Source of the DNA: JAWWPG01 sp963820035
Lineage (GTDB): Bacteria > Actinomycetota > Actinomycetes > Propionibacteriales > Nocardioidaceae
Direction of reading: 5' to 3'
Length of the DNA stretch: 64,000 nucleotides
NCBI GenBank assembly: GCA_963820035.1
Contig: CAWFYK010000007.1
Location: forward strand, 1 to 64,000
Part shown: in pieces, positions 9,806 to 19,947 of the stretch
How the letters are laid out: each line of letters begins with the position of its first letter
How positions within the stretch are numbered: position 1 is the stretch's first letter
The notes under the pieces: model-generated
Databases searched by the model: none
What the model saw: the letters and a program-made list of their open reading frames with translations, nothing else
What the model was told of the DNA's origin: nothing
Program-made: the position numbers and the translations under genes

Positions 9806-10135
9806 ATGTCCGACGGCAGCGACGACAAGCACTCGATCCGCATGGTCGCCGACCGTCTGCTGGTCGTGGAGTCGAAGGAAGCGGGCGAGCGCAAGTCGCG
9901 GGCCGGCATCCTCATCCCGGCGACCGCCGACGTCTCCCGGCGCCTGGTGTGGGCCGACGTCGCCGCGGTCGGCCCGACGGTGCGCACGGTCGAGGCGGGC
10001 GACACGGTGCTGTTCTCGCCCGACACCGGCTTCGAGGTCGAGATCCAGGGCGAGGAGTACCTGATCCTGCGCGAACGCGACGTGCACGCGGTCGCCTCGC
10101 CCCGGAGCGAGGGCGGCACGGGGCTCTACCTGTGA
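9806..10135 (+). CDS. GroES-like co-chaperonin family protein, intact
   Basis: One of the few unbroken genes of segment A, 109 residues. It contains IRMVADRLLVVESKEAGERK, GILIPATADVSRRLVWADVA and DTVLFSPDTGFEVEIQGEEY then LILRERDVHAV, the beta-barrel pattern of the Cpn10 family. The mobile loop seems altered: where GroES has a G-G-I-V-L loop there is KSRAGILIPATAD. There is no groEL next to it, so it is a stand-alone GroES-like protein common in actinobacteria rather than clearly the partner of a local chaperonin. Its stop overlaps the GTG of the next SDR gene (GTGA). Confidence 0.78.
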   Translation: MSDGSDDKHSIRMVADRLLVVESKEAGERKSRAGILIPATADVSRRLVWADVAAVGPTVRTVEAGDTVLFSPDTGFEVEIQGEEYLILRERDVHAVASPRSEGGTGLYL

Positions 10136-10908
10136 TCGATCCCGGCGACCGCGCTGCGCCTCGACGGCAAGGCCGTCCTGGTCACCGGCGGCACCCGCGG
10201 CATCGGCCGGGCGATCGCCGAGGCGTGTGCGGCCGCCGGCGCCGACGTGTGCGTCGTCGCCCGCAAGCCCGCCGAACTCGAGGAGACCGAGGCCGCGATC
10301 TCGCGCGCTCGGCGCTCGGGTCGTGACCGTGCCGGGTTCGGTCGGCGATCCGGAGGTCGCCGACACGGCGGTGCGCACGATGATCGAACGCACTCGGGCG
10401 CTGCGACATCGTCGTGAACAACGCCGCGATCAACCCCGTGTTCGGCCCGCTGATGGACGCCGATCTCGGCGCGGTCACGAAGGTGTTCGACGCGAACATC
10501 ACCGCGCCGCTGCGCTTCGCCCGGGCCGCGTGGCACCAGTACATGCAGCGACCACGGCGGCGTCGTGTTGAACGTGGTGTCGGTCGGCGGCTTGCGGCCC
10601 GGCCCGTTCATCGGCGCCTACAACGTCTCGAAGGCCGCGCTGATCCACCTCACCCGTCAGCTCGCGCAGGAGCTCGCGCCGGGCGTGCGGGTCAACGCGA
10701 TCGCGCCGGCGCTCGTGAAGACCGACATGGCCCGCGCGCTGTGGGAACCGAACGAGGAGGCGATGGCGCGCAGCCACGCCGCTCGGCCGCCTCGGCGTCC
10801 CCGACGACATCGCGTCGGGCGCGCTGTTCCTCGTCTCCGACGCGTCGTCGTGGATGACAGGCGAGTTGCTGGTCGTCGACGGCGGCGCCGGCGTCTACCT
10901 CCCGCTAA
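10132..10908 (+). CDS. short-chain dehydrogenase/reductase, frameshifted
   Basis: SDR of about 258 residues with GTG start overlapping the preceding stop. Motifs: VLVTGGTRGIGRAIAEACA at the cofactor site, DIVVNNAAINPVFGPL, the active-site Tyr/Lys in IGAYNVSKAALIHLTRQLA, and ALVKTDMARALWEP followed by the C-terminal GELLVVDGGAGVYLP. The stop is TAA 10,906 if the extra c at 10,905 is removed (CCG-c-TAA). Indels also near 10,147, 10,312, 10,398, 10,545 and 10,783. Substrate not predictable. Confidence 0.85.
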
Positions 10909-10925
10909 CCCCACGACGCATGTCC

Positions 10926-10986
10926 CTGCCAACAGTTGTCAGCGAAATCGGCCGTGTGACGATGAATTCCTGCCAACTGTTGGCAG
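10926..10986. repeat. pair of 17-bp palindromes between convergent genes
   Basis: CTGCCAACAGTTGTCAG at 10,926-10,942 and CTGCCAACTGTTGGCAG at 10,970-10,986. Each is a near-perfect palindrome and the two are 27 bp apart. They sit between the 3' ends of the SDR and the gamma-carbonic anhydrase, so they could end transcription from both sides or be a protein site. No T-run follows. Confidence 0.6.
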
Positions 10987-10994
10987 TAAATCGG

Positions 10995-11541
10995 TCAGTC
11001 GTCGTCGTCGGTGGGGTCGACGTAGCGGATGCCGGCGCGGTGGCGCTGGGCGAGCTCGGCGTACGCCTCGGGATTCGTCTCGACCCACACCTCGGCGCCG
11101 GTGCCCTTCACCGGACGCTTCAACGTGGCCGGCGCGCCCGCGAACAGCATGCCCGGCGGGACCGTGCGTGCCCGCGGCGACGACCGATCCCGCGGCGACG
11201 AGCGCGCGGGCGCCGATCGTGGCGCCGTCGAGCACCACGCTGCCGTTCGCGACGAGGCACTCCTCTTCGAGGATCGCGCCGTGCACCACGCAGTTGTGGC
11301 CGACGGTCGCGCCCGCGCCGATGTCGGTCGTGAGGCCGGGCGGCCCGTGGATCACCGCGTTGTCCTGCACGTTGGCGCCGCGGCGCACGATCACCGGCGC
11401 GTAGTCGGCCCGGATGACCGCGCCGTACCAGATCGACGCGCCCTCTTCGACGATCACGTCGCCGACCAGCGTCGCGGTCGGCGCGACGAACGCGTCCGCG
11501 TGCACCTGCGGCGTCAGTCCCTCGAATGAGAAGAGCGGCAT
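10995..11541 (-). CDS. gamma-class carbonic anhydrase-like hexapeptide protein
   Basis: Left-handed beta-helix protein of about 181 residues. Hexapeptide repeats run through AFVAPTATLVGDVIVEEGAS, IWYGAVIRADYAPVIVRRGA, NVQDNAVIHGPPGL and GATVGHNCVVHGAILEEECL. The His residues in NAVIHG, VGHN and VVHG match the zinc/iron ligands of the gamma-CA family. The first 130 codons are unbroken; one insertion near 11,168 shifts the end, whose true sequence is MLFAGAPATLKRPVKG with the end PTDDDD. It may also belong to the YrdA/PaaY subgroup. Start ATG at 11,541 gives MPLFSFEG. Confidence 0.86.
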
Positions 11542-11552
11542 GGCGTGGCCCC

Positions 11553-12324
11553 TTAGAGGAACGCCCGCGCGACCGCGATTGCGGCCCGGGCGGCGTCACC
11601 TTCGATCACGAGATTGGTATCGGCAGCTGAGCGGCGGTGCACGAACACTCGGCAGTAATCCCCGGCGGTGCCGGTGATGCGGTCGGCGGCCGTCTCCGGC
11701 CCGGAGGCCCAAACCGCGCCGGATGGGAGAGTGAGCTCGACCCGGACGGGTTCGGCGGGCGGCTCCCGGCCGGCGACGGAATAGGCGTACGGGAGGGCCC
11801 GGGTTGCGAGCCAGGCGACGTGCGCGAGCCGGTCGGTGTCGACCGCGGCCACGCCGAGCGCGGCCCGGACGTCGAGCCCGTGGGCCCACGTCTCCATCAG
11901 CCGGGCGGTCGCAAACGACGGCGTGCGCATGCCGAGACCCCACGGGCACCCGGGCGTCGGGCGCGAAGCGCGGCGCAACATCGAACGCTCGGCCGCCGCC
12001 GTCGCGGCCCACCACGCCGCAACCGCCGGGCCCGGCATCCGCCGGCCCTTCAACACCCCGGCGTAGGTGACGTCGGCGCTCGACGCGGCACCGGGCCGCG
12101 AGATCGTTGATCGCGTAGGGCCCGCCGCGTCGCGGTGTCGATCGCCATCTCGTCGGTGTCGGCGAGGTGCGCGATCGTGTCGCGCACGTCCCAACCCCAC
12201 GCGGGCGTCGGCGTGAGCCAGGCGTCGGCGTCGAGCGCGGCGACGACCGCCTGAGCAGCTCTCGCTGTTCCGCTTCGAGATCGCCGACGAGCGACGTGCG
12301 ACGTCGGTCACGGTCACGGTCACG
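11553..12324 (-). CDS. DinB/maleylpyruvate-isomerase-type protein, frameshifted
   Basis: About 255 residues, of the metal-dependent four-helix DinB-like group that includes mycothiol-dependent maleylpyruvate isomerases. Recombined reading: SLVGDLEAEQRELL, then a TPTPAWGWDVRDTIAHLADT segment holding the conserved first His, TARLMETWAHGLDVRAALGV with the second His, and HVAWLATRALPYAYSVAGRE. The C-terminal half from about residue 110 is unbroken, ending RAAIAVARAFL. Indels near 12,276, 12,250, 12,130 and 12,092. It begins by GTG overlapping the stop of the upstream Cys-rich gene, so the two are co-transcribed. Confidence 0.72.
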
Positions 12325-13081
12325 GACGCGCGTCGCGTCCGGCCGAGCGACACCTGGACTTCGGCGGGATGCGGCATCGGGCGGCGGTCCCGACGTCGAA
12401 GCGCACGTCCATGTACTTCGCGAGCTCCTCGTAGACGGCGTCGCCGAGCATCTTGCGCAGCTCGGACTCCATCGACTTGTAGACGGGCTCGGCGCCGGTG
12501 AACGCCTCTTTGGCCTCGGTGCACCACCACGCGAACTCTTCGCCGCCTTCGCCCCAGCCGTCGCGGCCGAACTCGGTGAGCACCGACGTGACCGACTCGT
12601 CTTCCTCGTCGCGGTCGACGGCCCGCAGCGGCAGCTGCCAGCACACCGTGGGCTTCGTGTCGCTGAAGTGCTTGCCGGTGTTCATCGCGTGCAGGTGCAG
12701 CGCGCAGCCGGGACCGGCTTCGAAGTCGGGGCGGTTGAGGAACACGCACGCGTCGTCGTGCAGACGCGTGCGCCATTCGTCCTTGCCGGCGCTCGCCCAG
12801 ACGCCCTTCTTCAGGCCGATCTGCTTGAACTGCCACTCGTCGTCGCCGAGCTTCTTGGCGAGCTTCTCGACCTTCTCCTTGACCTTCTTCTCCGACTCGT
12901 ACGCGCCGTAGGAGCAGCAGCCCTGCACCATCTCGGGCGCGGGCTCGGTGAGGACGCCCTGGCAACCCTGACCGAAGATGCAGTGCCAGGACGACGCCAG
13001 GAACGTGACGTCGATCTGCCACTGCCGCTTTTCTTTGCCGGCGATCGGGATCGTGATCCATTCGCGTGTCGGTCCAACCAT
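12320..13081 (-). CDS. Cys-rich YkgJ/DUF3109-like protein, mostly intact
   Basis: About 253 residues and almost unbroken. Conserved cysteines are spread in WHCIFGQGCQGVL, QGCCSYGAYESEKKVKEK, DDACVFLNRPDF, GPGCALHLHAMNTGKHF and TVCWQLPLR. This is the pattern of small zinc- or iron-chelating proteins related to the YkgJ/UPF0153 and DUF3109 groups, whose biochemical role is not established. The C-terminal third is acidic and helical. It reads leftward from ATG 13,081 and its stop overlaps the DinB-type gene. Its start codon overlaps in antisense with a candidate ATG of the GlcD-like gene at 13,080. Confidence 0.65.
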   Translation of the reverse strand: MVGPTREWITIPIAGKEKRQWQIDVTFLASSWHCIFGQGCQGVLTEPAPEMVQGCCSYGAYESEKKVKEKVEKLAKKLGDDEWQFKQIGLKKGVWASAGKDEWRTRLHDDACVFLNRPDFEAGPGCALHLHAMNTGKHFSDTKPTVCWQLPLRAVDRDEEDESVTSVLTEFGRDGWGEGGEEFAWWCTEAKEAFTGAEPVYKSMESELRKMLGDAVYEELAKYMDVRFDVGTAARCRIPPKSRCRSAGRDARP

Positions 13082-14582
13082 GAGCGTCGACGCTAGTCGG
13101 TACCATCCCGCGTATCGCGCACTCCGACCTCGTCACACGACCGCACGACCTGCGCTCGCCGACCTTCTCGCCGATCTTCAGGCGGCCGTCGGTCCGGACC
13201 GTGCGAGCGCCGAGCCGCTCGAGCTCGCGCTTGTACGCGCGTGACGCGGGCGTCGCCGTCGGTCGGGCGGTCGCCGTGTGCTTCCCGCGCTCGGCCGAAG
13301 AGGTCGCGGCCGCGGTGCGCGTCGCCCGCCGTCACGGTCGGCCGTTCGTCGCGCGTGGGAGCGGCACCGGGCTCGCGGGCGGCGCGACGCCGCTCGACGA
13401 TCCGGTCGTCATCGTCACCACCCAGATGAACCGTGTGCTCGAAGTCGACGCCGACGCGCGCGTCGCATGGGTCGAACCCGGGCGTGTTGAACCTCGACCT
13501 CTCCCGGGCCGTCGCGCCACCTCGGCCTGCACTACGCGCCCGATCCGTCGTCGCAGCAGGCGTGCACGATCGGCGGCAACGTCGGCACCAACGCCGGCGG
13601 ACCGCACTGCCTCGCGGAAGGCGTGACCTCGGCGCACGTCCTCGCGATCGACGTCGTGCTCGCCGACGGCACCGTCGACCCGCCTCGGCGGCCTCGAACC
13701 CGACGCAGCCCGGCTACGACCTCCGCGGCTGCTTCGTCGGCTCCGAAGGCACGATGGGCATCGCCACCCGCATCGCGGTGCGCCTCACGCCCGACCCGCC
13801 GTGCGTGGCGACGATGCTGTGCGCGTTCGACTCGGTCGACGCCGCGGCCGCGACGGTGAGCGGCATCATCGCCGCCGGCGTGCTGCCCGCCGCGCTCGAG
13901 ATGATGGACGCCCGCATCACGCAGGCCGTCGAGGACTTCGTCGGCGCCGGCTACCCGCGCGACGCGGAGGCCGTGCTGCTCGCCGAGGTCGACGGACTCG
14001 AAGACGGCGTCGCGCGAACAGGTCGACGCGATCGCCGCGTCGCGCACGCGAACGGCGCGACGCTCGTCCGGGTCGCGGCCGACGACGCCGAGCGCGCGCT
14101 GTTGTGGAAGGGCCGCAAGTCGGCGTTCGGCGCGATCGCCCGCATCGCACCCGACTACTACCTGCACGACGCGGTCGTGCCCCGCACGAAGCTCGTCGAG
14201 GTGCTTGCGGCGCGTCTACGAGATCGCCGACGCGCACGAGCTGATCGTGATGAACGTCTTCCACGCCGGCGACGGCAACCTGCATCCGCTGCTCGTGTTC
14301 GATCGCCGCGAGCCCGGGCGTCTGGGACCGCGTGTACGCGGCCGGGACCGAGATCCTCGACGCGTGCCTCGACGCCGGGCGGAGTGCTGACCGGCGAGCA
14401 CGGCGTCGGCATCGAGAAGCGCGACCTCATGCCGCGCATGTTCTCGGTCGACGACCTCGACGCGCAGGCGCGCCTGCGCGACGCGTTCGATCCCGACGGG
14501 GCCGCGAATCCGGAGAAGGTCCTGCCGCGCGGGCAGCCGCTGCGGCGAGATCCAGCGCGTGCCGGAGGGCACATGGATATGA
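13080..14582 (+). CDS. GlcD-like FAD-linked oxidase subunit, frameshifted
   Basis: About 490 residues. The FAD_binding_4 domain has FPRSAEEVAAAVRVARRHG, FVARGSGTGLAGGATPL and CTIGGNVGTNAGGPHCLAEG; the C-terminal oxidase domain has VLPAALEMMDARITQAVEDF, VMNVFHAGDGNLHPLLVFD and GEHGVGIEKRDLM. These match glycolate oxidase subunit GlcD and D-lactate dehydrogenases of that type. Insertions include GGG-c-GTG at 13,483. The stop (TGA 14,580) overlaps the start of the GlcE-like gene. A TACCAT box at 13,101 suggests a start downstream of ATG 13,080, but the 5' end is not certain. Confidence 0.86.
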
Positions 14583-15514
14583 TCGCGCCGGCACCGGCGT
14601 CGCGCCGGTCGGCGCGCGCACGCAGTGGGAGGTCGGCGGACCGCCGCCGCCGGACGCGATCGAGGTGCGCGCGCCCGCGGGCGTCATCGCGTACGAACCC
14701 GCCGACATGACCATCACCGTCGGTGCCGGCACGACGCTTCGCCGAGGTCGACCGCGTACTCGCCGAGCACGGGCAGGAAGTGCCGCTCGACCCGCGGTCG
14801 CCGCGCCGCAACGATCGGCGGCATCCTCGCGTGCGGCCTGTCGGGCGTCGCGCCGGCTCCGTCACGGTCCGATCCGCGATCACGTGCTCGAAGTGCGCTT
14901 CGCGACTGGCGACGGCCGCCTCGTCAAAGGCGGCGGCCCGACCGTCAAGAACGTCACCGGCTACGACCTGCCCGCGCCTGTTCGTCGGCTCGCTCGGCAC
15001 GATCGGCGTGCTCCAACAAGCGACGTTGCGGTGCCGGCCCCGCGCCCGCGTGTCGCCGCTGGTTCCGGGCACCGACACCGCCGGTCGCTTCCGGCCGTCG
15101 GCCCGGCTCTGTGGGACGGCGACGACGAGTTGGTGCTGCTCGAAGGCGTCGCCGGCCGATGTCGACGCGCAGGGCCGCGGGCTCGCCGCCGCTCGACGCG
15201 CGCGCCCGACGCTTCCCGACGGCCCGCACCGCGGCCGCATCTCGGTCGCGCCCGGCGCGCGTGCGCGAGCGTGCACGCGCTGCGCTCGCCGGAACGTGCG
15301 GTGGTGCGCCGAGCTCGGCGTCGGCACGATCCACGTCGCGGCCGACGACGCCGAGCGCGCTCGCGCGCGGCGCGAGCGGTCGCCCACGCGCACGGCGGCT
15401 GGATGTTGCGCGAGGCGGGCGGCGCGCCCGACGACGACGGCTACGGCTGCCCGCTGCCGAACGCTCGAGGTCATGCGGCGGATCAAGGACGCATTCGATC
15501 CCGAGGGCCGCTGA
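14579..15514 (+). CDS. GlcE-like FAD-binding subunit, frameshifted
   Basis: About 310 residues, start ATG overlapping the glcD-like stop. VGAGTTFAEVDRVLAEHGQE, DPRSPAATIGGILACGLSG and RLRHGPIRDHVLEVRFATGD followed by VKGGGPTVKNVTGYDLPRLF are the GlcE signatures, including the PTVKNVTGYD flavin-site motif. The end is EVMRRIKDAFDPEGRLNPGR. Indels are frequent, for example near 14,744, 14,810, 14,855, 14,983, 15,055, 15,165 and 15,240. It should form a complex with the flanking GlcD- and GlcF-like proteins and pass electrons from a 2-hydroxyacid to quinone. Confidence 0.82.
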
Positions 15515-15564
15515 ACCCCGGGCGGCTGCCGTTCGGCGCCCGAGCACCGCGTCGGGTCGACCGT

Positions 15565-16745
15565 ATGACCGGCCCGCTGCGTCTCGACGCCGACACGCTC
15601 AACGCGTGCGTGTCGTGCGGCCTCTGCCTGCCGCACTGCCCGACGTATCGCGTCACCGGCCGCGAGATCGCCTCGCCGCGCGGCCGGATCGCGGCGATGC
15701 GAGCCGTCGAGAGCGGCGACGGCGCCGATCGACGACGCGTTCCGTGACGCGATGGAGGAGTGCGTCGTCGTGCCGCGGGCTGCGAAGCCGCGTGCCCGTC
15801 GGGCGTGCAGTTCGGCCACTTATGGAAGCGACGCGCGCCGCGCTCCCGCCGCCGCGCTCGCGATTGCGGCGGATCGGCGGAGTGGCTCGGCGTACCGCGT
15901 CGTGCTGCCGCGCCACTGGCTGCTTCTCGCATGCACGTGGCTCGCGCTGGGCTCGCGCAACGACTGCGCCTGGTCCCGACGCGGTTCGGTCTGCCGCGGC
16001 TGTCGGCCCGTTCGATCGCCCGACCGCTCGACGTTCCGGTCGGCGGCGCGCCCGACGCGTGGTTGTTCACCGGATGCGTCATGGACGCGTGGCTGCGCGA
16101 CACGCACCGCGTCCGCCGCGCGCGTCATGCAGCGCGACCGGCGCACGGGTCGCGCGTCCGGCCGCGGCGGCGCGTGCTGCGGCGCGCTGCACCTGCACGC
16201 GGGCCGCGACGCCGAGGCCCGCGCGCTCGCGCCGCGCAGGTGATCGCGGCGATGCCCGGCGACGCGCCGATCGTCGTCGACAGCGCCGGGTGCGGCGCGG
16301 CGATGAAGGAATACGGCGCGCTGCTCGGCTCGCCCGAGGCGCGGGCGTTCAGCGCGCGGGTGCCGACTTCGCCGAATGGCTCGCGCGGCGACCGCCGCCG
16401 ACCTGCGCCCGACCGGCACGCCGGTCGTCGTCCAGGACCCGTGCCATCTGCGGCACGTGCAGAAGGCGCACGGCGCGGTCGCGACGGTGCTCGCGCCCGC
16501 GTACGACCTCGTGGAAACCGCCGACGAGGGACTGTGCTGCGGCGCCGGCGGCGCGTACGCGGTCACCAGCGCGAGCTGTCGCGGCGCATCCTCGACCGCA
16601 AGGTCGACGCGCTCCGGGCCGCCGGCGGGGATCGCGACCCGATCGTCGCCTCGGCCAATCCCGGGTTGCATGGTGCAACTCCGCGGCGCGGGCATCGACG
16701 CCCGCCATCCTGCCGACCTGCTCGCGGAGGCGCTCGATGAACTGA
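15565..16745 (+). CDS. GlcF-like iron-sulfur subunit, frameshifted
   Basis: About 390 residues. Two [4Fe-4S] motifs at the N-terminus: CVSCGLCLPHCPTYRVTGRE and, after correction, EECVVCRGCEAACPSGVQFG. Two CCG domains follow: FTGCVMDAW with CCGALHLHAGRD, and DPCHLRHVQKAHGAV with CCGAGGAYAVT. This is the layout of GlcF/HdrD-type electron-transfer subunits. Breaks occur near 15,725, 15,775, 15,825, 16,110-16,180, 16,245, 16,365, 16,570 and 16,665. It completes a GlcD-E-F set in one direction. The natural substrate may be glycolate or another 2-hydroxyacid. Confidence 0.84.
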
Positions 16746-16747
16746 CC

Positions 16748-16952
16748 GCATTACGAAGGAATCGCCGAACGGCTGGCCGCGATCGAGGAGGAGCTGCGCG
16801 ACCTCGCGTTCGAGCGACTCCGCGAGGTCGCCCGCGTCGCCCGACGACGACGCCGGGACGCGGCCGCGGCCGAAGAGAAGCGGTTGCTGCAGGCGCGGCG
16901 AGCGATCGCCAAGGCGATCCGGGCGTTGGCGCCGACGACCGTCGACGACTAG
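16748..16952 (+). CDS. small coiled-coil hypothetical protein
   Basis: About 65 residues directly after the GlcF-like gene. Reading HYEGIAERLAAIEEELRDLA then FERLREVARV is a clear heptad-like, charged helix, followed after an indel near 16,842 by EEKRLLQARRAIAKAIRALA and a stop TAG at 16,950. The start codon is hidden by the frame breaks. I do not recognise a family; the position suggests co-expression with the oxidase. Confidence 0.5.
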
Positions 16953-16964
16953 ACCGGATCGCCG

Positions 16965-17895
16965 ATGGACCGCTCACGATACCGATCGCTGGTCTACGAC
17001 AGCGCCCGCTGGGACGGATTCGCGCTTCCGGCCCGACGACATCGTCATCACCACGCCGCCCAAGTGCGGCACGACGTGGACGCAGATGATCTGCGCGCTG
17101 CTGGTGTTCCAGACGACCGAGCTTCGACCGCGGCGCTCGACCTGATCTCGCCGTGGCTCGACATGCTGACCCGCGACCTCGCGTCGGTGCGCGCCGATCT
17201 CGACGCGCAGACCCACCGCCGTTTCATCAAGACCCACACGCCGCTCGACGGGCTCCCGCACGACCCGACGTCACCTACATCTGCGTCGGTCGCGACCCGC
17301 GCGACGTGTTCCGTTCGTGGGACAACCACATGGCGAACATGGACCTCGTCGGCGCTCCTCGCCGCGCGCGAGCAGCGCCGTCGGTCTCGACGACGTCGCG
17401 GACATGCTCGCCCAGGGACCGCCGCCGCGGCCCGAGACCGAGATCGAACGGTTCTGGCTCTGGGTCGACGACGAGACACCGCCGCCCGACGCGATGAGCC
17501 TGCGCGTCGACGATGCACCACCTGCAGACGTTCTGGGACGTGCGCGACCGAGCCCAACGTCGTGATGCTCCACTACGACGACCTCCAAGCCGACCTCGAA
17601 GGCGAGATGCGACGACTGGCGCGGCGGCTCGGCATCGACGGTCGCCGAGACCTCTGGCCCGAGCTGGTGGACGCGGCCGGCGTTCGAGAACATGCGCGAC
17701 CATGCCGACGTCATCGCGCCCGACACGACCCACGCGATCTGGACCGACAACCAGCGGTTCTTCCACCGTGGCACGAGCGGGCAGTGGCGCGACCTCCTCG
17801 ACGCGCCCGACCTCGAACGCTACGAGCGACGGCTGCACGAGCTCGCCGAGCCCGACTCGTCGACGTGGGCGCACGAGGGACCGTTCGCGCCGTGA
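16965..17895 (+). CDS. PAPS-dependent sulfotransferase, frameshifted
   Basis: About 305 residues of the cytosolic-type sulfotransferase family. The 5'-phosphosulfate loop is ITTPPKCGTTWTQMICALL, the 3'-phosphate site is ICVGRDPRDVFRSWDNHMAN, and FIKTHTPLDGLPHDPDVTY holds the Lys-Thr-His catalytic region. VVMLHYDDLQADLEGEMRRL and ENMRDHADVIAP follow as in the family, then FHRGTSGQWRDLLDAPDL. Transfers sulfate from PAPS to a hydroxyl of a small molecule; acceptor unknown. Indels near 17,027, 17,123, 17,270, 17,355, 17,508, 17,548, 17,642 and 17,685. Confidence 0.87.
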
Positions 17896-17901
17896 GCCGG
17901 G

Positions 17902-18944
17902 CTAGTCGGGCTTCGTTGATGCGGTCGATCAGCTCGCGCAGGCGCGAGTACGACCGGCGGTCGAAGCGCATGCCGCAGGCGAGCGAGCTCGGGGACGTCG
18001 TCGTCGGCGATCTCCGCCTTGCTCGTGTCGGTCGGCTCGATGCGCCCGCTCGCGAGGATGTCGGCGAACTCGGCGTTCAGCGCTTCGATCGCGGCCGGCG
18101 TCGGGAAGCTGCTGCATGCGCAGGACGAGGTTGCCCTCGACGAACCGCAGCGAGTGGTAGTTGCGGTAGAAGCCGGTGATCTCGGCGAGCGCGACCGACG
18201 CGTCGTCGGTGATCTTCACGAGCTCTCATGTCCTCGGGCGAGATGTAGCCGCGGGCGCGAAGCTCGCGCTCGACGAACTGCACCCAGCTCAACCAGAACG
18301 TTCCGCCGGGAACGTCGAGCAGGACGATGGGCGCGGGCGGCGCCTTGCCGGTCTGCACGAGCGTCAACAGCTCGAAGCCTTCGTCGAGCGTGCCGAAACC
18401 GCCGGGCAGCAACACGAAGGCGTGTGCCTCCTTGACGAACGTCACCTTGCGCGTGAAGAAGTAGCGGAAGTTGACGAGCTTCGGGTCGTCGGCGAGGAAC
18501 TGCGTGGTCGCGGCCTCGAACGGGAGCCGGATGCTCACGCCGAACGAGTTCGCCGCGCCCGCACCTTCGATGCCCGGCTTCCATGATCCCGGGCCCGGCG
18601 CCGGTGATCACCATCCAGTCGGCCTCCGCGAGCTCCCGCGCCAACGCGGCGGTCTGCTCGTACAGCGGGTCGTCGCGGCGCGTGCGCGCCGAGCCGAAGA
18701 TCGCGGCCTTGCGCGCGGCGCGGTACGGCTCGAACACCGCGAACGCGTAGCGCATCTCCTTCAGCGCGGCGTTCGCGATCTTCAGGTCGCCGCGCGTCGC
18801 GCGATCGCGCGCCAGGCGAACCGCCGAGACGATGAGCTCGAAGACGAGGTCGGCATCGTTGACATCGCCGACCTTGGTGATGAGTTCGTCGATGTCCTGG
18901 TCGATCTCGGGATCGCCGGTGCGATACCGCGGGAGTCGGGCCAC
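17902..18944 (-). CDS. LOG family protein (TIGR00730 type), frameshifted
   Basis: About 345 residues from GTG 18,944, starting ARLPRYRTGDPEIDQDIDEL. The nucleotide-binding domain has AIFGSARTRRDDPLYEQTAA, WMVITGAGPGIMEAG and the hallmark LPGGFGTLDEGFELLTLVQT, the PGGxGTxxE active-site loop of cytokinin-riboside-monophosphate phosphoribohydrolases and related enzymes. A longer helical N-terminal part and a C-terminal extension VDRLVE-like helices place it with the larger actinobacterial LOG proteins. Breaks near 18,577, 18,225 and 18,110. The substrate may be a purine nucleotide; PfkB-type kinase gene upstream reads in the same direction. Confidence 0.83.
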
Positions 18945-18951
18945 CGGCCGG

Positions 18952-19947
18952 TCAGCCTCCGAGCAGCGGGCGCGCGAGGTCGGCGAGCGACGACTGCGGG
19001 GCGGGCGCCGAGGTGCGAGATCACCTCGGCCGCGCCGAGCGACGCGAGCTGCCCGCAGGTGGCGAGGTCGTGGCCGTGGGTGAGGCCGTAGAGGAACCCG
19101 GCCGCGTACAGGTCGCCGGCGCCGGTCGTGTCGACCACGTCGGTCGGGTGGGCGTCGATCACGTGCACGTCGTCGCCGGCGACGATCACCGAACCGTGCG
19201 GCGCCGCGGGTCGAGCGCGGCGATCTCGCAGTGCCCGCGCACGTGGTGCAGCGCCTCGTCGAACGTGTCGACCTCGTAGAGCATCGTGATCTCGTGCTCG
19301 TTCGCGAACAGGATGTCGATGTCGTCCTTCGATGAGCTCGAGGAACTCGTCGCGGTGGCGCTCGACGCAGAAGGGATCGGAGAGCGTGAGCGCGACCCGT
19401 TGGTCGGCGCGGTGCGCGATCGCCGCGGCGCTGGCGCACCGCGTCCTTCGCCGCGGGCGGGTCCCAGAGGTAGCCCTCGAGGTAGGTCACCGCCGCGCCG
19501 GCGACGAGCGCTTCGTCGACGTAGCTCTCGTCGAGCTCGGCGCCGGCGCCGAGGAACGTGCACATCGTGCGCTGCGCGTCGGGCGTGACGATGACGAGGC
19601 AACGTCCGGTCGGCGATGCCGCTCGTCGCGAACGGGGCATCGAAGTGCACGCCGATGCTGCGCAGGTCGTGCGCGAACACCTTGCCGAACGTGTCGTCGG
19701 CGACGCGGCCGATGTACGCCGCCTTGCCGCCGAACGACGCGACGCCGGCGACGGTGTTCGCCGGCCGAGCCGCCGGAGATCTCGGTGGCCGGCCCCATCT
19801 CCGCGTAGATCTCGTCGGAGCGGGCCGCGTCGACCATCGTCATCGCGCCCGGCTCGACGCCGGTGCGCGGCGACGAAGTCGTCGTCGGCGTGCGACGAGC
19901 ACGTCGACCAGCGCGTTGCCGAGCGTCAACACATCGAAACGACTCAC
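18952..19947 (-). CDS. PfkB family carbohydrate/nucleoside kinase, frameshifted
   Basis: About 330 residues. SRFDVLTLGNALVDVLV opens the ribokinase fold, ISGGSAANTVAGVASFGGKA is the substrate region, and DVVDTTGAGDLYAAGFLYGL is the C-terminal signature with catalytic Asp and anion hole. Proteins of this shape in actinobacteria are usually annotated adenosine- or sugar-kinases; I cannot decide which. GTG start at 19,947 overlaps the fbiC stop (GTGA), so fbiC, this gene and possibly LOG form one transcript. Indels near 19,895, 19,870, 19,765, 19,600, 19,435, 19,330 and 19,203. Confidence 0.84.
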
